A stretch of DNA of 64,000 nt from Symsagittifera roscoffensis (GCF_963678635.1 NC_087064.1:20942509-21006508), one strand, 5' to 3'. Positions 24,864-36,702 are shown, counted from the first letter of the stretch. Numbers and translations: made by a program. Notes: generated by a model from the letters alone, not told the origin.

Positions 24864-27480
24864 GTGGCCTGCAAAACAATGACCACAGTACTGGTGCCTG
24901 CTGTTTGGCTCAGACAAATTTTAAAAAGAAAACTAACTTATAAAATTGTGTTAGACTATTTAAAATTCTTTAAAAAAGTTCAAGTATCTGTACATAGACT
25001 GAAGTTTCTGGGAAAATGTCTGAAAAACGATCTAATACCGGACTTTTTGATGTTAAGGATCCCCGAGAACGGAGTTTTTTTGGACCAAGCTGTACATAAT
25101 TTTCAATTGAAACTACTAAGGACTGAAACTTCTGGGGCAAATGAGGATAGGTAAAGATACGAGGAGATGATAATGAAAGCAAGATCACTGGTGCAAAAAG
25201 AAATTGACGAACAGTGGTGGGCATCCATTTTCCGCTTTGTGAGGCGTCAAGTTGAGACAAGCTTAAAGAAAACATCAGAAAACCATTTAAAAATGTTAGA
25301 AAAACTGTCCGAGAGACAAGATAAACCTCTTGGGGGGGAGAAATGAGCGAGCAGTTAAGGTACTTGATAACATTGAACTGCCTGAACGGGTATATGAAGT
25401 GCTATCAACGGAACCGAAGCATCCCATTAGAGACAAATTTAACGAAACACTTTTTTTGGCGGATATCGACATTTTCGTCTCACAATTGAAAAATCAAAAA
25501 ACATCTGGTGAAACGTTATGTGAAATAGAAGCCGCGGCAAAGGCATATGCAAAAAACGTAAAGCAAACCCCAAGAGACAAAGCCGTTGAAAAAACGAGGA
25601 AATATCTCAAAGATAATGGGTTGCTGGCTGTGCCTTTTGATAAGGGGGTTGGTTTTTGCATAATGAGGAAACAAACGTATGAATCAAAGCTGGAATTCTT
25701 GTTGCAATCTGCTCAGTTTGTGAAAAAAGATGCAACCACTGATGAGGTGATACTGAAAATTGAGAAAAATCTTACCAAAGAATTACTAGCCATGAACGAA
25801 AGAGACGAGATAAGTGATCAGTTATATTCTAAGATGAGGTCAACAGGGGGGCAACCCGCCCGTTTGTACGGTTTAGCTAAGGTACACAAAGATGAGACAC
25901 CCCTACGACCAGTACTATCACTTCCAGATAGCTCGTATGAGAATCCTAACAAAATGCTTGCAAAGTTCTTTGACAACATCGATGGAGCAAATATAGAAAC
26001 CAATACTAAAGAGGCTAGAGAAACAATTGAAAACCTTGCTCTAGATTCGGATGAAACCATAATATCTCTTGATGTGAAAAGTTTGTACACCAACGTTCCC
26101 CTGAAGGAGGCAATTGAAATTGCTTTACAGAAGCCAGGAGTCTCCTCTTGAAATTCAAAGAGCAACCATGAAAAGGCTTTTGAATATGGCGGTCAGCAAA
26201 GTATATTTCAAGTGTTATGATTCATGGTATGTACAAGTTGATGGTTTAGCAATGGGCGCGTCCCTCGCTGTAATTCTGGCAAACTTATGGCTGAAAGAGT
26301 ACGAGTTTGCTCTCAGACAAGAAATACCGGTGGGAACGGAGGTACAGCAAATTAATGACAAAAACGGCTTGTGCCCATGTTGCAGCAGGAAAGTCACATA
26401 TAGATCAAAGGGGGTTGAATGCGAGAGTTGCCGAAACTGGTATCATCTAAAATGCGGAAAAACATCCGATGACGTGTACGCATCAATAACCGAGAGAGTC
26501 TGGTACTGTGAAAGCTGCTGCCGAGCTAAGAACAAGGAGAAGGATACTCCCCAGCTGAAATTGTTCTCAAGTATGTGGATGACATTGTTAGAACAGTCAG
26601 AGGGGAGCCGAGTTGTCTTCTCGGTGCCGCCAATTCTCTTCATCCAAATTTGCAGTTCACTCTAGAGAAAACTGATTCGGAAGGGAATTTGCCGTTCCTG
26701 GATTTGAACATAAATGTATCGCAGGCAAGGCGTGTAACTTGCAGTTGGTATCAAAAACCAACAGATACAGGGACTATACTGAACTGTAGAAGCTGCGCCC
26801 CAACTCAGTATAAGCGTAGTGTTATCCAAGGCACTGTACACAGGGTTTTTAAGAGTACATCTAGCTGGGAGCAATTTGATAAGGCTATGGAAACTAATAG
26901 GGCGCAATGGCTGACAAATCAGTACCCTGAAAATTGGTCCGTAAAGGTGGCTTCAGACGCCTTGTGCAAGATCATCGAGGGTAAGGGCAAGCCCCTGGAT
27001 AGTGAGAGGTGTTTGTCAGTTCAATCACCAAAGGATGGGAAGCCCCCATTATCTGATGGTGCAATATAGAGGTAACCAGAGCCAATATTTTGCTAACAGG
27101 TTACGAAAATTAACTAACGTTCAAGTGGTTTTCACCACTAGAAAACTAGAATCATGTTTACCATCACTGAAGTCAGTATTTTCTAATGACCTCAAGTCAA
27201 GAGTGGTTTAAAAACTGTCATGTAGTGGATGCTTTTCTACCTATGTTGGACAAACTGTTCGACATTTGACCACTAGAATTGAGGAACATAAGAAAGCAGA
27301 CTCCACCTTCAGCAATGCCAACTTGAGGGAAATAGCGCAGATCTTAGTTGGAAAATTATAGATAGGTCAAACAACCAAAAAAAATTGCTAACACTAGAGG
27401 CAATACATGTCAGGAAAGAGAAACCGGGCTTGAACACGCGCCATGAGTTTAGGAGCAGGGAATTAACACTGAAAATTTAG
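24864..27480 (+). pseudogene. PLE reverse transcriptase with PHD insert and GIY-YIG, copy 1
   Basis: The reading frame is broken several times: an in-frame TAA at 25152, an extra G in the G-run near 25334, a shift near 26140 before the RT B motif, shifts near 26570 and 27050, a TAA at 27209 and a shift near 27357. In order one sees an N-terminal IPENGVF block, a PLE-type DKG box (DKGVGF near 25640), the GGQPARLYGLAKVHK block, SLDVKSLYTNVPL, the DGLAMGASLAV motif (about 26240), an inserted PHD-type zinc finger (26370-26525), the catalytic KYVDDIV motif (about 26567-26590), and finally a GIY-YIG nuclease whose CSGC...TYVGQTVRHL...RIEEH core lies at about 27212-27300. The last codons end 14 bases into the right pLTR. 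Confidence 0.85.
26370..26525 (+). other. PHD-finger-like domain inside the PLE RT
   Basis: The cysteine/histidine order is C-x2-C, 13 residues, C-x2-C-x4-H-x2-C, 16-17 residues, W-x-C-x2-C. The tryptophan two residues before the last C pair is typical of PHD fingers. It sits between the RT B motif (GLAMGAS) and the YVDD box, a position normally occupied by a short connector. PHD fingers read histone H3 tails in other proteins, and a chromatin-targeting role here is inference. Confidence 0.7.
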
Positions 27481-27805
27481 TCCCAAAATATTTTTGGTTT
27501 TTTATTTAAAACGTACATGTCTAAATCAAAATTTTGACTCAGAAACTTCCAGACAAATTAATTTTAAAATGTTTAAATAATTTTAGAGATTAAAAGTATT
27601 TTAATCTTATTAGTAATTTAGAGGTCAACTGTGATTGGCTAATTTTTTATCATGATGGTTTAGAACCAAATTGTATGTGATTTATTGTAAATAACATTTG
27701 TAAATTGATGTTTTATCGTCATTTAGATTAGTTTATTGTAAAAATCCTGACGATGCACATAGTTGTGAAAACGATTGAAATTTACTTTTTAGCAAAAATT
27801 TCTTC
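27467..27805 (+). repeat. Right pLTR of PLE copy 1
   Basis: Direct repeat of 23670-24000. It begins cactgaaaatttagtccc, and the stop codon of the nuclease frame (tag, 27478-27480) is within it. It ends at ttcttc before a TATCGAT-rich tail. Confidence 0.85.
27738..27785 (+). ncRNA. Hammerhead-like motif in right pLTR, variant
   Basis: It has the same layout as 23933-23980, but stem II reads gcac/ttgt (one mismatch, one G-T) and the stem III segment aacgat is no longer palindromic. It is likely weaker or inactive compared with the left copy. Confidence 0.45.
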
Positions 27806-28200
27806 TATATCGATATTGTTAATCGATATTTCGACACAAATTAGGATAATTTCAAAAAATAGTTTTCGATATAAATATCGATATTGATAATTTTGACACG
27901 GTAATAATGAATTTTCTACAAAAATGTGAAATATTTCGATATTTCCAATATTTTGATATGTTTTCGTGTTTTGAATGTCCACTTTGGCAAATTAAAAAAA
28001 AATTGAAAACTATACAAATTTTTTTTTTCGAATGAATATATTTTTTATTAGGCAGGCCAATTTTCTGTGTTGGTGTCAATAAAAACTAGTTCATTTCGTT
28101 TTTGAGCAAAATTTCGATATTCGATATTTCAAGTCAAACATCGATACTGTCATGATATCGATCTTTCGATGACCTACTCCGATATATCGTCTTCCCTCGT
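27806..28200. repeat. TATCGAT-rich palindromic stretch
   Basis: Many overlapping tatcgata/atcgatatt words with poly-A and poly-T runs follow the PLE. A smaller cluster precedes it at 23640-23668, so these may represent the target sequence or a local expansion. No gene is seen. Confidence 0.6.
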
Positions 28201-28914
28201 CCTAAGGAAATTGGTTTGCGGGATTAAAATACTGAAGTATCACAAAATCCCTAACTATCAAAACAAGAGTGTTCCTCATGAACGCCTTCCTTATCAGTCA
28301 ATCTCACTATCCTGCCATCATAATAAATTAAATTTCAGAAAACTTGCCGATCTAATTAGTGAAAAAACTCTGCTTGGCAAATTTATTGTTATCGTGCAAA
28401 ATTCGATTTATAATCTGATATAAGTTTCCGATAGTGTTTAACCTGTAACAATGATTTTTGACTAGACAATGATTCTGCACTTCTGATTATTAAAACACTT
28501 CTCATTAGCAGCATACGAAACAAAATTCAATATCAAAACAATTAGGCAAACATGAACACCAAAAATTAAAATTTTATATTTTGTTGAACGTTTTAATGGG
28601 GCCTTCCATCATGCGACGGTACGGGTAGAGGTTGGATAGGGTCGTACCAACGCAATATAAATACATCGGCAAATTCTATAATCAAGTGCATCCAGAGAAT
28701 TGTCAATTAAAATCTACCCTCCTCGATTATAGCTCAGATAGAATTGTCTATGTTGGAGGTATTTTTAAGAGTTTTGCACCCCCTAAGGCAGAGGATTGCA
28801 CTCCTTAGAAGTGCAAAACTTATTTTTGTTCTATTAAAGTTTATTGTGTCCGAGTATGATTCGTTTCGTTTTTTGCTTAGTGTCTCTGCTAGTTTCTGGA
28901 CGGTTTTTGTAGAG
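28201..28914. other. Non-coding spacer
   Basis: Only short AT-driven frames are present. An inverted-looking pair (gaggattgcactccttagaagtgcaaaac) lies around 28790-28820. No feature is assigned. The stretch recurs at 40900-41613. Confidence 0.6.
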
Positions 28915-29290
28915 CCTGTGTAACATTCGCCCGGAAGATACATATCGACGGATAACAAAACTAAGTCTTAAGACGACTGGCTAGCGTCTAAACAGAGCTT
29001 TGCATGTTTTTCACCGTCTCTACCAAGCCAGTACTTTTCGGTGGTCTTTTCTAACATCGGGTCGACAAAAACGTAACTGTTCTCCGGCTTCGACCAGAAC
29101 GCTCAAATTAACTGAATTACATGCAAAGATAGTGAGCTCATGGCTGGGTCTCAGTATCCCCAGACCACGAGGTCACTCCTAAAAACAGGGCTACTACTTA
29201 TTATATTACTATTGTTTTTGTTCAGTAGATAAAAATCATCATCTCCATCGAAGATGGATCAACCCTTTCCCCCCCCCCCCAACTCTTAGC
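28915..29290. repeat. Dispersed repeat, copy 2, ending in a C-run
   Basis: Collinear with 22095-22450. The terminal hairpin tccatc-gaa-gatgga (29244-29258) is followed by ggatcaaccc and a run of about 12 C. The C-run length differs between the two 12.7-kb copies. It lies immediately outside the candidate LTR of the giant element. Confidence 0.55.
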
Positions 29291-29301
29291 ACCTCATCCT
29301 T

Positions 29302-30566
29302 GTCAAAACTAATCCAAATATCAATTAAATTCAAGTCAGGACATGACAGGATGCTAAAAGTTCATATGAGTCAATAAAAGTTTTCCGTCCCGAGACCCTT
29401 CCGGATTCTTGAATCCGGTGAATCAAGCTCCTTAAGTTCGATTTCACGACAACACGGAAGGCTGGTTTCTTACCCTTCACCGTTGTTCGCAACGGCCTTG
29501 CAACTATTTTAGCAGCACAATAGTTGCAACTCGGAACGTTCTCTGCAATCTGCTGCTGTTTTTCTTCAATTTCGACTTCTTCAATTTCGATAAAGTTGTT
29601 CTCGTCAGCGCAACTAATGTTGTTGTTGTTCCTCTCTTCTTTTTTGTTAAAATGGCCGTTTCAGCATTTCTCAGAAATGTGACGTCATCATTCGAATTTT
29701 TGAAATTTTAAAATACTAGAATATTCCAGCCTTCACCGTTTGGCTAAACGTTCCAATAACGCCCTTAGTTCATAAAAACCACCAATCCGGAAGGCTTACT
29801 GCTTAAATTCCGAATTCTGCAGAGATTGCATTTTTCACATTCTGGTCGAATGTCACATACTCCCCGGACAGTCCGGTCAATGTCCTCATTGAATCGCGCA
29901 ATGTTCTAAATGGTTACAGTGTCATCGAACAGAATTTACAAAATGCACGAAATTACTTTTATCTACGTCACATCGACTCACTGCAGAATATAAATGGCAT
30001 CATACTACATCACTATAGCCTTCAAATTCTTTCATTAATCTGCACATTGAGGATATAACTTAAGATAAAACATATTTTCTGACTTCCAGTGTCAATGTCC
30101 CGATTGAAACTTTTTCTCTTAGATTTGAAAGGTGCTGGCTTGCAGGACAGTCCTGCCAACCAACAAGCTAAAATTATCCTATTATGCTCCTTCCCTTCGG
30201 AAATCTTGCTTGTTTATTGTCCTGAATATTAAAACTAAGAAAGTTTGTGGTTAGAAAGAACAATGAAACAATCTCCCTCTTCGAGAGATTACTCAAGCCT
30301 TCCACATCACCACAAAGTGATCAGTCTTCCTAAGTGATTAAAAACAATCATGCAGGCTGGAATATTTAAATATACTCTTCCCTCAAGCCTTTCTAAATAA
30401 ATAATAAGTGAGTGTCTCTAAAGCCACTTCAACTAAAACCAAAAAGCAAATTTATAAATGCAACAATTTCAAAACTCAACTAAATGTTTCAGTTTTCAAT
30501 TACAACTTGGTTGCTTGGTTTCTCACTTGAGTTTTTCACACACATAAAACAATTCTGAGTTTTGAC
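29302..30566 (-). repeat. Candidate 3' LTR, copy 1
   Basis: It is bounded by short inverted termini GTCAAAACT (29302-29310) and AGTTTTGAC (30558-30566), about 1.26 kb apart. On the coding strand it is preceded by the purine-rich sequence GAAAAAGAAGAGAACAAAGG near 30578-30600, a plausible polypurine tract. It includes one cccttccggattc word related to the leader array. No matching 5' LTR lies in the window, so the limits are a proposal. Confidence 0.45.
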
Positions 30567-30675
30567 TTTTCTTCATCATCCCTTTGTTCTCTTCTTTTTC
30601 GTCGTTTAGAAGTTCTAAAACTTCTAAATTCTTCTAATTTTCTTTCTTGCTGCCTCTTGTTTTCTCGACCATTCG

Positions 30676-32922
30676 TCAATGCTCCATTTCCTCCTCCTGT
30701 GACACTGACTCCGCACTTTCGGTTTCCGTGTCTTGTAGCACGTCATTGACTATCCTGACGCTGTTGGAAGCCGTCCTCCAACACTTCTGCTCTTCCACCC
30801 TCTGTTTACAGCAAGGTAGGGGATCCACGTTTGATTCTCTGTTTCTACAGAAGCTATTGTGGAGACACAACGTCACGTTTCTCTCCAAATCTTCTTTCAG
30901 CATCTCTGCCTTCTCATTTCCACTACGCTCGCTCGTCCTGGAAATTCTTTTCACAGCGGTGGTCACTGCATTCCGATGAGTCACGAAAGCTCGCTTGAAA
31001 GCTCCTGCCCCAATGTCCAACTGATATTCACTGTACACTCTGCCATGTTTCGACATATGCTTTTTCGCATACTCGTACAACCATGCAGTCATGTTGGCTC
31101 TGAACCATGGCATCAATCGTTTTCTTGCCCATATCTTCTTCACTTCCATCGGAATGCTTAGAACTTTGCACATTGTCTCAAAAAGATCTAAATCTTTCAG
31201 ACAATCTAATTTCCGCAATTGTTCTCTCGTTGGTGCCTCTTGTCTATTATTTTCTCTCACATGAGCTTCCAGCCATCGTATCGCCATCATAACTCCCACT
31301 ATCACTATTGTTACGGGCTGTGATGAATCTGGTAAACCCATGGAGAGCAGCTCTCCAGAGTCCCAGATCAACATCAGATTACTACGCTTGGGATACCACC
31401 AGGTCTGCAGCAAGCAGTGGCAAGGAAACTCATCATGCGTCAACATGATGCTCCTCCAATTACGTTTTCCCGAAGCTTCCAGCAATGGTTCCACTTCCAT
31501 CATCACTCGGTGGATTTCATCATTCTCATCTACTGCATTGTAATCTGTGACAGTTGATCCTCCCTGTTTCTGTTTTTCGAAGTCACTGAAGTTCCCGCTC
31601 ACATATCCCATGAACTTCTTTCCTAGTATTGACTCCAACTCTTCTTTGGTTCTCTCTGGAATTGCTGAGAACATCTTACATAGTAACTCGTAAGACTTTT
31701 CAGACATCCTCGCTAATCTCACACACTTCGGCACTGAGAAGGCTTGATCCACAATCGTTCTTGTACTCTTTACGTCCACAGCTACGAAATGTACAGGATA
31801 TCTGCTCTTGCACATTGGAGCCAACGTTGAGCCCACCAAATATCGTGCTCCTGATGGTCTACAATAAGTTTCGCTGTGTCTGATGTTCATCTCTGTTTCG
31901 ATTGCTTCCCTCCATTTTCCTATATACTTCTGCTCAGTCTGCAGAACTCCTGGGAATACTTCTACGCTGATGGCTGTGACCATCTCATGTTTCTGTTCTA
32001 GATTCAATAGTGACTCTAAAGAACCAAACATGCTGTAGAATCCTAGTGCTGTCACTAGATTCACATCGGTTCCTCCATGGCAATCTGCTATCAGTTCCGT
32101 TTCCGTTCTTGCTTTCATCACTACATTTCCAAACAATACCGTCAACTGCTTGTGTTGTTTCTCCAGGGTTTTCACACAGTCTAGACTTCCACAAACGTGA
32201 CCCTCTAGTCCACAGACTTCCGCCAGACAGCTACCAGGTTTGACCCAGTCTTCTGGTCCCCAGCCAGGCAACTCCACTTTATCTTCTCCGTTGCTCTTAG
32301 AGGCTGTTATCATCACATTATATATGATGTTGAGGTCACGCAGGTTACAGTCTGCATTCAGTTCCCTCTGTATGTCTTGTGTCGCCCGTAATATTGAGTC
32401 AGCGTTGGGACTAGGACACCATGATGGTCTCATCAATTCCCACACTGCCATCAAGCTCGTTCTCAGTAATTCATCTGAGAATCCCAACCCAAACTCCACT
32501 CTCTTGTCGGATTTTGGTACTGAAGGTGCAGTCACCTCTTCTTCCAAGACCAGTCCCAATTTGGCCTGTGAATTGTTGACGCTTTTAATCGTTACAATCC
32601 TGGACGTCCAGAATCTTAGTAACACCGCCTGCTCATAATCAAAGAAGCAATCGCGTATGTATTCACTCAGGAAAGGATTGTACGCTATCCCTATAATCCC
32701 GGATACGTAGCTATATGACTTCTTCTTGATCGGTCCACAGTATTCACTGGATTTCGGCAATGCTCCCATAGATTCTTTAGTGAGTCTCAACTCCTTGTTT
32801 GAGAATCTCCTGATCTCGTCTATCTTTTTCATCGGTTCCAATTCTTCAGGTTCTTTCATGTTCACCCTCATCGGTTTACTTTGCTGCATGTCCAGCAGTG
32901 CTAGCAAGAACAAGGCTTTCGT
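30676..32922 (-). CDS. Third coding region, C-terminal segment, copy 1 (about 745 aa)
   Basis: It has the same sequence as 43372-45618 with a few substitutions. It is in frame with the segment to its right (32923-34741), separated by a TGA codon. The first possible ATG is a few codons downstream of the TGA, and it could equally begin only by readthrough. The product contains an RCVRLARMSEKSYELL-like helical region and one hydrophobic stretch (VTIVIVGVMMAI), but no family was recognised. The C-terminus is rich in E, S and charged residues. Confidence 0.6.
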   Translation of the reverse strand, partial: TKALFLLALLDMQQSKPMRVNMKEPEELEPMKKIDEIRRFSNKELRLTKESMGALPKSSEYCGPIKKKSYSYVSGIIGIAYNPFLSEYIRDCFFDYEQAVLLRFWTSRIVTIKSVNNSQAKLGLVLEEEVTAPSVPKSDKRVEFGLGFSDELLRTSLMAVWELMRPSWCPSPNADSILRATQDIQRELNADCNLRDLNIIYNVMITASKSNGEDKVELPGWGPEDWVKPGSCLAEVCGLEGHVCGSLDCVKTLEKQHKQLTVLFGNVVMKARTETELIADCHGGTDVNLVTALGFYSMFGSLESLLNLEQKHEMVTAISVEVFPGVLQTEQKYIGKWREAIETEMNIRHSETYCRPSGARYLVGSTLAPMCKSRYPVHFVAVDVKSTRTIVDQAFSVPKCVRLARMSEKSYELLCKMFSAIPERTKEELESILGKKFMGYVSGNFSDFEKQKQGGSTVTDYNAVDENDEIHRVMMEVEPLLEASGKRNWRSIMLTHDEFPCHCLLQTWWYPKRSNLMLIWDSGELLSMGLPDSSQPVTIVIVGVMMAIRWLEAHVRENNRQEAPTREQLRKLDCLKDLDLFETMCKVLSIPMEVKKIWARKRLMPWFRANMTAWLYEYAKKHMSKHGRVYSEYQLDIGAGAFKRAFVTHRNAVTTAVKRISRTSERSGNEKAEMLKEDLERNVTLCLHNSFCRNRESNVDPLPCCKQRVEEQKCWRTASNSVRIVNDVLQDTETESAESVSQEEEMEH

Positions 32923-34741
32923 TCACTCATCGCCCTCCCTCAACATTTTAACACAAGTGTTTAATGCAGGTACTGAAATCTGCTCTATCAGGAATCTAAT
33001 GAAACAGAGAGCATCTCTCCGCTTCGCACACGCTACTGCTGCTCCCTCCTGGACTATCAGATCCCTCAGATTCGTCATAAGGAACACCTTTTCTTCTTTT
33101 GACCTTTTTCTTTCTTCTGAATCATATTCTTCGCGAGTCAGTCCCATCATGCACCAGGCGAACCTGAGTTGTAACTCTGTCCTTACGTAAGGTACTGCCA
33201 CGAGAGCATGTATTCTTGGCGTAGTCCTCATTTCTTCTTCGAAATACCTCAATACTACTGCTTTCCATGGAAGGCTCACTAACTGCTCGATCGTCTCCGC
33301 CTGCACGTCAGACGACGCCAAAGTTCCATACGCCTTCTGCTTGAGGGTGGTGCCTTGCAACATTGTTTCCAGATAACCCTCCATGGCTTTTTCTTCTTCC
33401 AGGGCCATTACATACCCTCTAGCCGAGTTTCGGTATTCCAACATCTCCATGTATCCACCGGTGGGTTCATCTATCGACACTGTCTCAGACACTGTTAGTC
33501 TGTTGTATTCCACTGGTGTTAGTTGTCCTGCAACACTTCCCTTTCCATGATTCATGGGAGATGGTTTGAAGTCCCTCATTTTACTCTCTCCACATTGACT
33601 GAGTATTTCCATTTCTAAAGTTGCTCCAGTCAGAGTGCGGTCACTCCTTTTGGATTTATAACCGGTTGACTTTATCCCTGCCATGAGAATGGGTGGCACC
33701 ATCGCTATATCAGTTAATATTCTATCTGTGCCAGACAATTGATAATCACCTTGCCCCAAATCCATGACTTCTTCGACTCGCTTCCTTTTCGCTGAGTTAC
33801 CAGCTTTCATCGATATTTCTGAATCCACTTTTGTCTTTCCAATTCTCCTCGGCATCACTCTGCTGCCTAACTTCATTTTCATCGCATTGATTTTATCAAT
33901 CACCATTTTCGATCGCATCGTTCCTCTCCTGGTCCTTGACAGGTACACCACCTCTCCTTCATCGTTCGCTTCACTCTCATCAGTGGCTGAGTCGATCACC
34001 AACTCACTCAGTCTCCCTTCACACTCATCAAGCTTGTCAAGTACTTCTCTCATCAAGGGTTGATTGAGACCTGTTTTGAGGATGGACTGGGTTCCATAGC
34101 TCTGAATCACAGTCCAGACTTCTTCCATGAACGCCACTCTGTCCAGCTTACATCCCGTCCTACTCTCGTGGTCTCGGTGATGTACTTCCCATTCCTCTTC
34201 GGGCAGCGTTCCCAAGAAAGGTACTCTGGCTGAGGCCTCTATTCTTCTCCTCCGAGGTGATTCCGTGAGGATTCTCTGGTCGTTATTTCTTGAATTGCCA
34301 GGAGAGCTGCTCTCCGGCAAATTCCGTTTCATTTCCTCAAAGGCTGACGGAGGATCCAGTGTCGAGATGCCTTCATCCGCTGGCTCAGTCGTTTCCAACG
34401 TGTCTGCATTATTCTCAAGATCACTGAAGATATTGAAATCCAGGCTGGATGTTCCTCCTGTCGATGCCCTGTCGTCTTCCCCACCAGCTTGATCTTGTTG
34501 CATGGGTTCTTCAGTCTGACGGCTTCCACCCTGTCCGTCATCTCCTTCTGACTTGTCCTTATTCGAGTTCGATGGTCCTTGTTCGTCATTGTCGGCTTCT
34601 TCGTGGAATCTCGGTATGAGCAATGTACCGGCCGATTTATCTTCCTCTTCTCCATGGACCACTTTGATTTCTTCGCAGCCGAAGGGTGCTAGGAAAGTTC
34701 TCGTCTGCAATACTCCTCCAACTTTCATCTCCTTCCTCACA
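32923..34741 (-). pseudogene. Third coding region, middle segment, truncated copy
   Basis: It contains the C-terminal 606 codons of the middle segment that is complete at 45619-49632. The duplication junction cuts it, and the frame runs only about ten more codons into LINE-derived sequence. It includes the acidic, serine-rich linker (residues with many E, D, Q, G and S) and a K/R-rich patch. Confidence 0.85.
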
Positions 34742-34745
34742 AGGA
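34742..34745. other. Duplication junction with filler bases
   Basis: Copy 1 ends cttcctcaca and copy 2 begins gcactgtttt. Four bases (agga) between them are not explained by either end, and the true 22041 flank (aagg) allows slightly different splits. Short filler is typical of end-joining repair. Confidence 0.7.
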
Positions 34746-34796
34746 GCACTGTTTTAAAAACTCTCAAATTCAATTGTTACATCAAAACTCTTAGCA

Positions 34797-35152
34797 AGAG
34801 TAACATTCGCCCAGACATTACACTGTGACGGAGTGTAGAAAAAGAGTTTTTATTGACGACTGGCTGACGTCATTAATCTTAAATATACTCGTTTTTAACC
34901 GTCTTGGCCCAGCCAATTGATTTTCTGGTCTGTTAAGGGCTAAGTACTACGTTCCTAATTTTAGGCCCTCCGCCAAACGAAATATGATCAGCTTTCGTTC
35001 GCATGCAAAAATTACCACATAGCTGGATCTCGGATCCCCAGAAACGTAATTACTAATAAAAACGCGGCTAGAAAACCTCAATTAAATATGTTTTTTTTTC
35101 GATAGCTATATAATAAGTCCATTAGAGATGGATTGACTCTTTCCTCGACTCT
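34797..35152. repeat. Dispersed repeat, copy 3 (duplicate of 22095-22450)
   Basis: Carried within the tandem duplication. It is essentially identical to the first copy. Confidence 0.6.
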
Positions 35153-36371
35153 AACTGCTCATGCTCTGAAATACTAAATGATAATTGGAAAATTTAAATA
35201 CCCTCGAGGCATTACAGCAGCTAAAATACACCGTCAATGCCTTTAAAATTCTCTCGGCACCCGGCCTCCAATTCCCTACTCACCCGGAGATAACGTCATT
35301 CATTCTCGCTGATGCTTATGCTCTCGTTCATGCTCTCGCTCCTGCTCTCTCTTCCGTGCTTATCTCAGGATTTCGTTGCACCGAATGGTTCATATCCATC
35401 CCGATTGTCCCACTAGACCCTCCGTTTACGCGATCATCTTTCGATAAGCACCTTATCGTGTCTTGATGTCACGATAAGAGGTTTCGTTTATCTCCTGTTT
35501 TTCTCTCCACTTTCCTTTATTTTCGTTCTTTTGTACAATTCGCTGTTCTCCGTTTTTTGTACATTTTTGCTATTCTACGATCTTTTGTATATTTTGGGTC
35601 AAAAAGCTGTTTTTCCAGTCCAAATCGAAATTTTGAAAATTTGAAACTTAAGAACATTCTGAGCCCTTTTTTTACTATAATTCCGGTAATAACGCCTTTG
35701 ATGCAGTTTTCGGCGCGTTTCGGAAGGTTCGACTGTGCCAGTCCGAGGGAAATGCACAAAGTGTGTGTGGTCTGTTTTTAAAAAACAGCGTATTCTCACT
35801 CGTCAGTAAGCAGACAAATACTGTTTTAACCAATCAGAATTAAGATGAGACAGCAAACTTTTGAAATAAATTTTTATGATTTTTTAATTTCCTCCTCGTC
35901 ACAATTCTTATTGGTTAATACAGCACTTAATACCGACAAGTAGGAATAAGCGGTTGTCTAAATACTGCTACTTAACCCTTAGCAAGCATCTGACTAACTC
36001 ATGCAAAGTAGTAAGATATGCAAATGCAACAATTTTTCCTGTGACTCTGAAAACATCGAAACTGCTCTAGGTGAGCTTGAAAAACAATTGCAAAGTCGAA
36101 TCAAAATTTTTTTACAGACATTTACTCAAACTTAAATATTAAATGCAGAGCTGATCATCTTCATTAGGAAGTATAATAGAAAAATTGAAAAAGTAGACAA
36201 CTGCCTGGGATAGAAGTATTTTTGAAAGATAAGTCAATGTGAAACATCGCGGCGGTTTTTCTAGGCCAAATTTTGACATGACTTGCCAATTGTTTCGAAA
36301 ATGAAGTGAGAATAGTCCTAAGCAGATAATGCGATATACATTGATATTATATATCGATACAATATCGATGT
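35153..36371. other. Spacer, duplicate of 22451-23669
   Basis: No gene is supported. Base differences from the first copy are few. Confidence 0.6.
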
Positions 36372-36702
36372 CACTGAAAAATTAGTCCCAAATATTTTTT
36401 GGTTTTTTATTTAAAACGTACATGTCTAAATCGAAATTATGACTCAGAAACTTCCAGACAAATTAATTTTGAAATATTTAATTAATTTTAGAGGTTAAAA
36501 GTATTTTTATCTTATTAGTAGGTCAACTGTGATTGGCTAATTTTTTATCATGATGTTTAGAACCAAATTGTATGTGATTTATTGTAAATAACATTTGTAA
36601 ATTGATGTTTTATCGTCATTTAGATTAGTTTATTGTAAAAATCCTGACGATGCACATAGTTGTGAAAACGATTGAAATTTACTTTTTAGCAAAATTTTCT
36701 TC
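36372..36702 (+). repeat. Left pLTR of PLE copy 2
   Basis: Over its whole length it follows the left-type sequence of copy 1, except for three bases inside the hammerhead motif that match the right-type repeat. Confidence 0.85.
36635..36682 (+). ncRNA. Hammerhead-like motif, left pLTR copy 2
   Basis: The CTGACGA and GAA boxes and stem I are conserved. Stem II and the stem III palindrome carry the same weakening changes as the right pLTR versions. Confidence 0.45.

Larger units (their letters stand above)
23670..27805 (+). mobile_element. Penelope-like element, copy 1
   Basis: Direct repeats of about 330 bp (23670-24000 and 27467-27805) bracket an ORF1, a PLE-type RT and a C-terminal GIY-YIG nuclease, all on the + strand. 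This is the classic pLTR-flanked PLE plan. AT-rich TATCGAT palindromes lie on both outer sides. The element is inactive through frameshifts and stops. Confidence 0.85.
22044..34741. repeat. 12.7-kb tandem segmental duplication, copy 1
   Basis: This block matches 34746-47437 almost base for base. The offset drifts only from 12,702 to 12,696 through single-base length changes, mostly in homopolymers. It begins inside the LINE RT motif and ends inside the third coding region of the giant element. The copies share frameshifts and stops, so most decay predates the duplication. Confidence 0.95.
29302..34741 (-). mobile_element. Truncated 3' part of the giant Ty3/gypsy element (duplicated copy)
   Basis: It contains the candidate 3' LTR and the last 1,350 or so codons of the third coding region, cut at the duplication junction (34741). 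It is near-identical to 41999-47437. Confidence 0.85.
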
